Source: Ktedonobacter sp. 13_1_20CM_4_53_11 (GTDB lineage Bacteria > Chloroflexota > Ktedonobacteria > Ktedonobacterales > Ktedonobacteraceae). From it: DNA of 9,870 bases. Below, piece after piece: positions 1-6,054 of this stretch. The notes below the pieces were generated by a model. The model made no database searches and was not told where the DNA came from. It saw only the letters and a program-made list of their open reading frames with translations. Position numbers and translations under genes: made by a program. The stretch is taken from the NCBI GenBank assembly GCA_001919995.1, contig MNIY01000002.1:1-9870 (forward strand). Reading direction: 5' to 3'. Every line of letters starts with the position of its first letter. Position 1 is the stretch's first letter.

Positions 1-473
1 GCGCGAGCAATCGTTACTCGCTGGCGTTGCCCCCCTGAAAGTTCGGCTGGACGGTGCCTGGCCCTGTCCAGGAGTCCTACCCGTTCTAACATCTCGAGGG
101 CGCGCCTGCGCGCCTTTTTAGCGGGAACTCTGGCGATAAGCATCGGGAGCTCCACATTTTCCACTGCCGAGAGCACCGGGAGGAGGTTGAAATCCTGGAA
201 GATAAACCCCATGTGTCGCGCACGGTAAGTTGTCCGTTCATTGTCGCTTAACTCGCGCAGATTGTCGCCCTGGATGAAAATGTTCCCCTCGTCGATGGTA
301 TCCAACCCCGAGAGGCAGTTCAACAACGTCGTTTTGCCGCAGCCGCTCGGCCCCATAATAGCAACCATCTCACCAGCCTCTACCGCCATATCGATACCAT
401 TGAGCGCCTCTACACGCAGTTGTCCGCTGCGGTAGATTTTCTTTACCTGTTGTGCCTCGATAATCAATGACAT
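1..473 (-). CDS. ABC transporter ATP-binding protein, LolD/MacB type (5' part only)
   Basis: This is the N-terminal 157 residues of a nucleotide-binding subunit, reading leftward from an ATG at 473-471 and running off the window at position 1. The translation begins [17 protein letters not shown]. It shows a Walker A motif GPSGCGKTT at about residues 41-49, a Q-loop (IFQDFNLLP) with Gln near residue 93, and the ABC signature LSGGQ at 145-149. Walker B and the H-loop would lie outside the window. The text around the Q-loop and the RxxxxGFIFQ pattern fit the LolD/MacB/FtsE-like group, whose ATPases power lipoprotein release, macrolide or peptide export, or FtsX-type permeases. The partner permease is not visible, so the substrate cannot be stated. 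No strong Shine-Dalgarno precedes the ATG; a GGAA lies about 12 bases upstream. It is transcribed divergently from rpsB. Family assignment is firm; the subfamily is an inference. Confidence 0.93.
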   Translation of the reverse strand, partial: MSLIIEAQQVKKIYRSGQLRVEALNGIDMAVEAGEMVAIMGPSGCGKTTLLNCLSGLDTIDEGNIFIQGDNLRELSDNERTTYRARHMGFIFQDFNLLPVLSAVENVELPMLIARVPAKKARRRALEMLERVGLLDRARHRPAELSGGQRQRVTIAR

Positions 474-530
474 TCCCGTGTTTCCATTAGAATAAACCAG
501 GTGTGATTTCTTCACATCCTCAAAATTTTC

Positions 531-559
531 TTGCTAAATAGCACCGATTATGCTATACT
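531..559 (+). promoter_or_regulatory. Extended -10 housekeeping sigma promoter for rpsB
   Basis: The -35 box TTGCTA (531-536, 4 of 6 to TTGACA) and the -10 box TATACT (554-559, 5 of 6 to TATAAT) are separated by 17 bp. TGC at 551-553 supplies an extended -10. Transcription would begin near 566, giving an rpsB leader of about 190 bases. A strong promoter is expected for a ribosomal protein gene. It has not been shown experimentally. Confidence 0.75.
532..555. promoter_or_regulatory. Repeated TGCTA/TAGCA half-sites across the rpsB promoter
   Basis: TGCTA (532-536) and TAGCA (539-543) form a palindrome with a 2-base centre that overlaps the -35 box. A third copy, TGCTA (551-555), overlaps the extended -10. 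The arrangement looks like an operator, but part of the match is simply the promoter sequence itself. No regulator is recognisable. Confidence 0.25.
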
Positions 560-568
560 TCTGAGTTA

Positions 569-590
569 GCGGGAGGCAAGAATCTCCCGC
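569..590 (+). promoter_or_regulatory. rpsB leader hairpin 1
   Basis: A perfect 7-bp stem, GCGGGAG (569-575) with CTCCCGC (584-590), encloses an 8-base loop. It lies only a few bases after the predicted transcription start. No T-run follows, so it is not an intrinsic terminator. A 5' stabilising hairpin or a protein-binding element is possible. The 5' arm and loop resemble a segment in the rpsB-tsf gap. Confidence 0.5.
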
Positions 591-593
591 ATA

Positions 594-616
594 CATGTGA
601 TTATGGTAATCACATG
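594..616 (+). promoter_or_regulatory. rpsB leader hairpin 2 (boxB-like)
   Basis: A perfect 10-bp inverted repeat, CATGTGATTA (594-603) with TAATCACATG (607-616), has a 3-base centre TGG. As RNA it would form a compact hairpin in the rpsB 5' UTR with no T-run after it. As DNA it would be a palindromic site downstream of the predicted start, so an operator is an alternative reading. Its place 12 bases before a boxA-like sequence recalls the boxB-boxA order of rRNA leaders. Confidence 0.5.
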
Positions 617-628
617 CTAAGTACACAC

Positions 629-640
629 GCTCTTTGAACA
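629..640 (+). promoter_or_regulatory. boxA-like antitermination motif in the rpsB leader
   Basis: GCTCTTTGAACA resembles the NusB/S10-binding boxA of rRNA operons: TGCTCTTTAACA in E. coli and TGTTCTTTGAAAAC in Bacillus-type leaders. It sits in the untranslated leader, about 64 bases after the predicted start and after hairpin 2. The match is short, so chance cannot be excluded. Confidence 0.4.
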
Positions 641-753
641 GCGGAAACCCTGGTACTCCTGAGTTCCATTGTAAGGATACTACAAGATTTGAGGATACTG
701 CAATTTGCGTTGATATGAAGAGAGCGGAGGATCAATAAGGGAGGATCCATTTT

Positions 754-1629
754 TTGGCAAATATTATCTCAATGAAGCAGCTTTTGGAAGCCGGCGTACA
801 CTTCGGGCATCAGACCCGTCGCTGGAACCCCAAAATGCAGCCCTTCATTTTTATGGATCGCAACGGCATCCATATTATCGATTTACAGCAGACAGTAACA
901 CGTCTCAATGAGGCCTACAAGTTTGTTGAGCAGCTTGCGGCCAATGGCGAAACCATCCTCTTTGTGGGCACAAAGAAGCAAGCACAGGAAGCTGTAGCGG
1001 AAGAAGCCAAACGCTGTGGTATGTACTATGTCAATCAGCGCTGGCTTGGTGGCATGCTCACTAATTTTCAGACGATTCAGTCCCGTATTCGCTATCTTCG
1101 CGACCTGGAAGCCCGTAAAGAACGCGGCGATTTCGAGCGCCTGCCCAAAAAAGAAGTGCAGCGCTTACAGGATGATATGACACGCCTGGAACGTATTCTT
1201 GGTGGTATCAAGGACATGCGACGTCTGCCGAGCGCGCTCTTTATCATTGATACACGTAAAGAACGCACAGCAGTCTTAGAGGCTCGCCGCCTGGAAATCC
1301 CCATCATCGCTCTTGCTGACACCAACTGTGATCCCGATGAGATGGATTATCCTATCCCTGCCAACGACGACGCTATTCGCGCCGTTCGCTTGCTGTGTGC
1401 CAAAATTGCGGATGCAGCCGTTGAAGGGCGCCGCGAACTGGAGGCCCGACAGAAGGATAGCGAGCCGAAGGATATTGAGGGCGAAGCGGGTGAGCCGTCG
1501 GAGACACCGGTGCCGGAAGTGAGCGAAGCTGAACTTGCGGCGGTTCCTCCTGCCTTACCGGCTGAGGAAGCAGAATCTGCCACCCCTACCCCTGCTGATT
1601 CTGAACTCGTTGCGGAAGAGGCGCTCTAA
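754..1629 (+). CDS. rpsB: 30S ribosomal protein S2
   Basis: This is a 291-residue small-subunit ribosomal protein that helps S1 to dock and initiation complexes to form on the 30S platform. The start is TTG at 754, preceded by GGGAGG (739-744) at about 9 bases. The product opens [20 protein letters not shown], the standard S2 N-terminus. Further family hallmarks are [10 protein letters not shown] (72-81), the [10 protein letters not shown] segment (96-105), the coiled-coil hairpin region (about 106-150) and the ADTNCDP block (188-194). Residues from about 232 to the end form an acidic tail rich in Glu, Ala and Pro, longer than the compact S2 proteins and likely disordered. The gene heads the cluster, with its own strong promoter and a long structured leader. 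Autoregulation by S2 is known for E. coli rpsB-tsf and is plausible here, but no homologous leader was identified. Confidence 0.98.
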   Translation: MANIISMKQLLEAGVHFGHQTRRWNPKMQPFIFMDRNGIHIIDLQQTVTRLNEAYKFVEQLAANGETILFVGTKKQAQEAVAEEAKRCGMYYVNQRWLGGMLTNFQTIQSRIRYLRDLEARKERGDFERLPKKEVQRLQDDMTRLERILGGIKDMRRLPSALFIIDTRKERTAVLEARRLEIPIIALADTNCDPDEMDYPIPANDDAIRAVRLLCAKIADAAVEGRRELEARQKDSEPKDIEGEAGEPSETPVPEVSEAELAAVPPALPAEEAESATPTPADSELVAEEAL

Positions 1630-1645
1630 AAAAGGAATTTTCACT

Positions 1646-1715
1646 GGCGGGAGGTAAGAGGAGGACCCGGTGAAGAGAAACTTCACGCCGGGCCTTCTGG
1701 CCTCCCGCCTCTTAC
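1646..1715 (+). repeat. Overlapping alternative hairpins in the rpsB-tsf gap
   Basis: An inner stem pairs CCCGG-TGAAG (1666-1675) with CTTCA (1681-1685) and CCGGG (1688-1692), with a 2-base bulge and the loop AGAAA. Outside it, GGCGGGAGG (1646-1654) can pair with CCTCCCGCC (1701-1709), or GTAAGAGG (1654-1661) with CCTCTTAC (1708-1715). The arm order makes full formation of both outer stems mutually exclusive. It begins 17 bases after the rpsB stop and no T-run follows. It may be a 3' stabilising or regulatory RNA structure, or a dispersed palindromic repeat. Confidence 0.5.
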
Positions 1716-1730
1716 TGTATCTGGCGGTAC

Positions 1731-1823
1731 GGGCGTAGGGGCGCAAATCATTGCGCCCTGGTGGGGAACCATGCCTGACCTCGGGCGTGATGAATTGAGC
1801 ACTGCGGTGCGGCCCCTGCGTCC
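1731..1823. repeat. MITE/REP-like inverted-repeat element
   Basis: The ends are imperfect inverted repeats. The left end starts GGGCGTAGGGGCGCA (1731-1745). The right end, read on the other strand from 1823 to 1808, is GGACGCAGGGGCCGCA, with two mismatches and one indel. A perfect internal stem GGGCGCAA (1739-1746) with TTGCGCCC (1751-1758) has the loop ATCA. A smaller stem GCAC/GTGC lies at 1799-1810. No coding capacity and no clear target duplication are visible. It could be a small non-autonomous mobile or REP-type repeat; copy number is unknown. Confidence 0.35.
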
Positions 1824-2000
1824 AGCATGTATCTAAATCGTAATAGAGGAAAGACCAAAATCTATCCTGGCAAGGATATATACAGAGTTATACATTTTTG
1901 TCAAGCACTCGGATACCAAAAATATGGACAGAGGTCACTGTACTTCTAACCGTCATCTGAGTAGAATACAACTGTAAGATTGAGGAGACAAAGAAACGTT
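1824..2000 (+). promoter_or_regulatory. AT-richer tsf upstream region with possible weak promoter
   Basis: This closes the 371-base gap between rpsB and tsf and holds no gene. TAGAAT (1962-1967) is a 5-of-6 match to a -10 box, with a poor -35 TGTACT (1939-1944) at 17 bp; a start near 1974 would leave a short tsf leader. A second candidate is CTGGCA (1867-1872), 16 bp, TATACA (1889-1894). A 6-bp hairpin TATCCT/AGGATA lies at 1863-1878. Read-through from rpsB is equally possible. Confidence 0.3.
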
Positions 2001-2606
2001 ATGAACTACGCTGCGGCTGACGTAAAGAGGTTGCGCGAGGAGACAGGCGCGACATTTGCTGATTGTAAAAACGCTTTGAGTGATGCTGCAACCTGGGAAG
2101 AGGCCCTCAAGCTTGTCGAAGCGAAGCGCGATAAGAAAGCACAGAAGATGCAAGTGGCGGATCGCGAAACCAAGCAGGGCGGTATCTTTTCCTATATCCA
2201 TCACAACCATAGCGTGGGAGCATTGCTTGAACTGAATTGCAGTACAGACTTTGTGGCGCGCAGTGAGGCCTTCCGCAAACTTGCCAGTGAACTGGCTTTG
2301 CAGATTGCCGGAGCGCACCCTGCTCCCAAATATATCAATTTTGAAGATGTCCCGGCTGAGGTCATCGCGCAGGCTCGTAAATCAATTGAAGAAGATGACC
2401 CTTCTATGGCACGCGTTCCTGCTGACAAGCGCGAAGAGGTCATTAATAATAAGCTGAAAAAGAATCTTGGCGAACAGGTATTGATGATGCAACCGTGGGT
2501 GAAGGATGATACGGTCGTCGTTGGCGATCTGGTGCGTAAGGTGATTGCTGATACTGGCGAGAATATTGTACTGCGACGCTTCAGTCGCTTTGAACTGGGC
2601 AAGTAG
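2001..2606 (+). CDS. tsf: Translation elongation factor Ts
   Basis: EF-Ts is the nucleotide exchange factor that releases GDP from EF-Tu in the cytoplasm. The chosen start, ATG at 2001, gives MNYAAADVKRLREETGATFADCKNAL, the expected UBA-like N-terminal domain. An in-frame TTG at 1980 would only add unconserved residues. A purine-rich GAGGAGA (1982-1988) lies upstream at a longer than usual spacing of about 12 bases. The TDFVA motif (82-86), which contacts EF-Tu and helps displace the nucleotide-bound magnesium, is intact, followed by a helix typical of the core domain. At 201 residues it is much shorter than the 283-residue E. coli protein and resembles the short single-core form known from Thermus. 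It follows rpsB, as in most bacteria, but across an unusually long 371-base gap. Confidence 0.97.
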   Translation: MNYAAADVKRLREETGATFADCKNALSDAATWEEALKLVEAKRDKKAQKMQVADRETKQGGIFSYIHHNHSVGALLELNCSTDFVARSEAFRKLASELALQIAGAHPAPKYINFEDVPAEVIAQARKSIEEDDPSMARVPADKREEVINNKLKKNLGEQVLMMQPWVKDDTVVVGDLVRKVIADTGENIVLRRFSRFELGK

Positions 2607-2613
2607 CGCATAA

Positions 2614-3459
<846 letters not shown>

Positions 3460-3461
3460 GG

Positions 3462-3519
3462 GCGGCTCTGGAGCCGCTCGGATTACAGGGGCACCCGTGA
3501 GGAGTGTCCCTACAAGGGA
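3462..3519 (+). promoter_or_regulatory. Competing hairpins over the frr ribosome binding site
   Basis: GCGGCT/AGCCGC (3462-3467, 3472-3477) forms a tetraloop hairpin just after pyrH. Next, AGGGGCAC (3487-3494) pairs with GTGTCCCT (3504-3511) with one G-U pair. TCCCT (3507-3511) can instead pair with AGGGA (3515-3519) across a 3-base loop, covering the frr Shine-Dalgarno. The two pairings exclude each other. It may be a translational switch or just a palindromic repeat inserted between the genes. Confidence 0.35.
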
Positions 3520-3527
3520 GCATTGCA

Positions 3528-4085
3528 ATGGCAGCAGATATTTTCGAGGATGCAGAACGACGTATGCAAAAGGCTGTTGAGGCCCTGCGACAGGATTTAT
3601 CCGCTATTCGTACTGGTCGCGCCAGTGCGGCCCTGGTGGATCGTATCCAGGTTGATTACTACGGGGCTCCAACTCCGATCAACCAGGTTTGCCAGATTTC
3701 CGTTCCAGAGGCGCGCCTGATAGTCATTCAGCCGTATGAACGGAGACTGCTTATCGATATTGAAAAGGCAATTCAAAAATCTGATCTGGGTGTCAACCCC
3801 AATAATGATGGACAGGTTATTCGCCTCAATATTCCTCCTCTCAATGAGGAACGCCGCCGCGAAATGGTGAAAACTCTCCATAAAAAGTTGGATGAACATA
3901 AAGTTGCGATTCGCAACGTACGTCGTGACGCGCAAGACAAGTTACGTGATCGTGAAAAAAAGAAAGAAATTACCGAGGATGAGCTAAAACGTAGCTCCGA
4001 ACGGCTACAGAAGCTCACCGATCGCTACATTGACGAGATGGAAAAGGTCGGGAAAACCAAGGAACTGGAGATTCTGGAGGTCTAA
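3528..4085 (+). CDS. frr: Ribosome recycling factor
   Basis: RRF acts with EF-G to split post-termination ribosomes. The ATG at 3528 is chosen because AAGGGAG (3514-3520) lies 7 bases upstream and the product is then exactly 185 residues, the usual family length. An upstream in-frame GTG at 3504 lacks this support. The protein is L-shaped in known structures. Domain I helices are seen at about 1-29 (with the conserved LSAIRTGRAS stretch at 24-33) and 105-185 (rich in Arg, Lys and Glu, a three-helix bundle). Domain II is the beta-rich segment from about 30 to 104, including YYGAPTPINQV (44-54) and the GVNPNNDGQVIRLNIPPLNEERR region (88-110). No key residue appears to be missing. Its last codons contain the Shine-Dalgarno of uppS, so the two are probably translated from one message. 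Confidence 0.98.
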   Translation: MAADIFEDAERRMQKAVEALRQDLSAIRTGRASAALVDRIQVDYYGAPTPINQVCQISVPEARLIVIQPYERRLLIDIEKAIQKSDLGVNPNNDGQVIRLNIPPLNEERRREMVKTLHKKLDEHKVAIRNVRRDAQDKLRDREKKKEITEDELKRSSERLQKLTDRYIDEMEKVGKTKELEILEV

Positions 4086-4088
4086 ATT

Positions 4089-4904
4089 TTGGCCAAGATA
4101 CAAGATCTCTTTTCCTCTTCACAGGGGAAAAGAAAGGTGCAATCGCAGGCTATTGCGGATTCGCTGTCGACATCAGAGCAAGCTTCTCGCTCACTCCGCC
4201 ACCTGGCTATCATTATGGATGGCAATGGGCGCTGGGCGACCAAACGTCACTTGCCTCGCCTGGCCGGCCATAAGGCGGGTGTAAATGCATTACGCCGGGT
4301 CGTTGAGTGTGCTACTGATGAGAACATCGAAATGCTGAGCGTGTATGCTTTTTCAACCGAGAATTGGGGACGGCCGCGTGCAGAAGTTGATGGTCTGATG
4401 CGTCTCTTCTGGGAGACAATTCGCTCGGATTTGGAGAAATTGCATCGCGATGGTGTGCGCTTGCGCCATCTTGGCCGTTTACAAGACCTCTCTCCTGATA
4501 TTCAGAAAGCTGTACAGGACTCCGTTGAGCTTACTCGCGACAATACCCGCATCGGCCTGAACGTCTGTTTTAATTATGGTGGACGTGCTGAACTGGTGGA
4601 CGCCATTCGTCACATCATTGCTGATGGACGTAATCCTGATACCATAACGGAAGAACTGATCAGTTCCTACCTGTATACACGCGATCTGCCAGACCCGGAC
4701 ATGGTTATTCGCACAGCAGGGGAAATGCGTGTCAGCAACTTCTTGCTGTGGCAATCGGCCTACAGTGAATATTATGCGACGCCAACACTGTGGCCTGATT
4801 TCGGACGAGAAGATTTACGCCAGGCTTTAGATAGCTACCATCGCCGGCAACGACGTTTTGGCCGCATTGCTGTTCCTCCGACCACTGTCGCGCAGGGAGA
4901 ATAG
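4089..4904 (+). CDS. uppS: Isoprenyl transferase (undecaprenyl diphosphate synthase family)
   Basis: This cis-prenyltransferase adds isopentenyl diphosphate units to farnesyl diphosphate, making the C55 lipid carrier for peptidoglycan and other envelope polymers. The start is TTG at 4089, three bases after the frr stop, with GGAGG (4076-4080) 8 bases upstream. In the 271-residue product the catalytic motif IIMDGNGRWA (41-50) carries the magnesium-binding Asp44. AGHKAG (59-64), AFSTENW (87-93) and RTAGEMRVSNFLLWQ (208-222) are the other hallmarks of the family. The RTAGE block has Ala where many homologues have Ser. A hydrophilic N-terminal extension of about 38 residues precedes the core. Chain length cannot be read from sequence alone, so the undecaprenyl product is inferred from the cdsA/dxr context. 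Confidence 0.96.
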   Translation: MAKIQDLFSSSQGKRKVQSQAIADSLSTSEQASRSLRHLAIIMDGNGRWATKRHLPRLAGHKAGVNALRRVVECATDENIEMLSVYAFSTENWGRPRAEVDGLMRLFWETIRSDLEKLHRDGVRLRHLGRLQDLSPDIQKAVQDSVELTRDNTRIGLNVCFNYGGRAELVDAIRHIIADGRNPDTITEELISSYLYTRDLPDPDMVIRTAGEMRVSNFLLWQSAYSEYYATPTLWPDFGREDLRQALDSYHRRQRRFGRIAVPPTTVAQGE

Positions 4905-4908
4905 ATGC

Positions 4909-5820
4909 TTGCAAGGCGCAACTGAAGATAATCCACCATCGGGTGCACCGAAGAAGACTAACAGGCAATGGCGCATTTCTCTCGGTCAGCGCTGGCTGAC
5001 CGCCGTTATTGCTATTCCTCTCGTGCTTGTCGTTGTCTGGTTTGGCGGTTGGTGGGCATTCGCAGCGACGCTGCTCGTCGTCCTGCTTGGTACCCTTGAA
5101 CTTCATAACATGATGCTTCATTCGGGGCATCGTCCACTTATTGTAGTAAGCCTTGGGCTGAGTGTCCTTTTCCTTGTGGCCGCTATGTTTCCAATGGAAC
5201 GCCTTCTGCTACTCCAGATCGGCCTTGGCGCTGCCGTTGTGGTCTCTCTTCCCTGGCTCTTCTTTCGAAAAAAACTTGATGGCGCACTAGTGGACTGGGC
5301 GCTCACCCTGTCTTTCTCCATTTACCTTGGCTGGCCGATGAGCTTTTTTCTATTGTTACGTGGCTATGAAGCTGGAAGAATCCCAGGGGCTAATGGCGCC
5401 TGGTTTTATTTGCCCAGTGGCGCCTGGTGGGTACTCGTCGTTTTACTGGGAACCTGGGGTTTTGATGCTGCTGCTTTTTTTACCGGGCACTATTTCGGCA
5501 GGCATAAACTCGCTCCCAGTATCAGCCCCGCTAAAACATGGGAAGGAGGCTTTGGAGGCATGGTCCTATCAATCGTGGCTTCCTTGCTCATTACTGTTAT
5601 ACCCCTGGGGGTTCCCTGGTATCTAGCAATCGTGCTGGGAATTCTAATTGGAGTAGCCGCTGTCTTAGGTGACCTTGCAGAGTCCCTGATTAAACGTCAG
5701 ACCAATGTCAAGGACAGCGGAAATATTATGCCCGGGCACGGAGGAATGCTTGATCGCATCGACAGTTTATTGTTTGTGGTCATTGTCGTCTATGTCTTCT
5801 CTCAGTTTGTGGGGAAATAG
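4909..5820 (+). CDS. cdsA: Phosphatidate cytidylyltransferase (CDP-diacylglycerol synthase)
   Basis: CdsA makes CDP-diacylglycerol from phosphatidic acid and CTP at the inner membrane, the branch point for bacterial phospholipids. The C-terminal family signature is complete: S-L-I-K-R at about 259-263, K-D at 268-269, then PGHGGMLDRID at 275-285, with the metal-binding Asp residues present. About eight hydrophobic segments are visible from residue 31 on, interrupted by short polar loops. TTG at 4909 is the best start: AGGGAGA (4894-4900) lies 8 bases upstream, giving 303 residues, and it begins four bases after the uppS stop. An upstream TTG at 4858 would overlap uppS by 47 bases. The ATG at 4905 is out of frame and stops after six codons. 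Tight coupling to uppS pairs two membrane-lipid genes. Confidence 0.96.
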   Translation: MQGATEDNPPSGAPKKTNRQWRISLGQRWLTAVIAIPLVLVVVWFGGWWAFAATLLVVLLGTLELHNMMLHSGHRPLIVVSLGLSVLFLVAAMFPMERLLLLQIGLGAAVVVSLPWLFFRKKLDGALVDWALTLSFSIYLGWPMSFFLLLRGYEAGRIPGANGAWFYLPSGAWWVLVVLLGTWGFDAAAFFTGHYFGRHKLAPSISPAKTWEGGFGGMVLSIVASLLITVIPLGVPWYLAIVLGILIGVAAVLGDLAESLIKRQTNVKDSGNIMPGHGGMLDRIDSLLFVVIVVYVFSQFVGK

Positions 5821-6054
5821 GTCCTTCAGGCGCTGCTCTCGCCTGCTTACCGCCTGTGGCAGCAAGAAAAAGAAAGTAGTGGAGATGGGAAAGGACCCTC
5901 GTGATCGCCCGCGCTGTATGACCCGTGCTATAATGTAGAAGAAAGTATATCTCTTTGATAGAGTAACTGAACCTAAAAACTATGCCAGGCAAACAAAACG
6001 TATATTTTGATATGTGATACTATGTGCGAGTTTTCCCAGTAGTTAGAAGAAAAG
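5821..6054 (+). promoter_or_regulatory. cdsA-dxr intergenic region
   Basis: This 234-base gap holds no gene. A 6-bp stem CAGGCG/CGCCTG (5827-5845) sits just after cdsA, but it has an A-rich stretch rather than a T-run downstream, so it is not a convincing terminator. The dxr promoter candidate lies at 5926-5934 and the remaining leader is AT-rich. Confidence 0.5.
5926..5934 (+). promoter_or_regulatory. Extended -10 promoter for dxr
   Basis: A perfect TATAAT (5929-5934) is preceded by TGC (5926-5928), the same extended -10 as at rpsB. No good -35 is found at 17 bp, as is often true for extended -10 promoters. The start would be near 5941, giving a leader of about 115 bases before dxr. This suggests that dxr-rseP-ispG can be transcribed separately from the upstream genes. 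Confidence 0.6.

Noticed and set aside
597..614. CRP/FNR-like site (TGTGA ... TCACA) in the rpsB leader
   Set aside because: The half-sites are 9 bases apart rather than 6 and lie downstream of the predicted start; an RNA hairpin explains the perfect symmetry better.
674..699. Direct repeat AGGATACT (674-681 and 692-699)
   Set aside because: Two 8-base copies 18 bases apart, with no further support as an operator or RNA element.
1646..1823. CRISPR array or tandem repeat in the rpsB-tsf gap
   Set aside because: The repeats are inverted and single; there is no regular repeat-spacer pattern.
1980..2000. Earlier TTG start for tsf at 1980
   Set aside because: It adds MRRQRNV, which is not part of EF-Ts, and would place the start before the GAGGAGA Shine-Dalgarno.
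3504..3527. GTG start for frr at 3504
   Set aside because: The ATG at 3528 has an ideal Shine-Dalgarno and yields the exact 185-residue family length.
4905..4925. ATG at 4905 as the start of cdsA
   Set aside because: It is out of frame with cdsA and meets a stop after six codons.
5827..5863. Intrinsic terminator after cdsA
   Set aside because: The stems are short and the following sequence is A-rich, not T-rich, on the plus strand.
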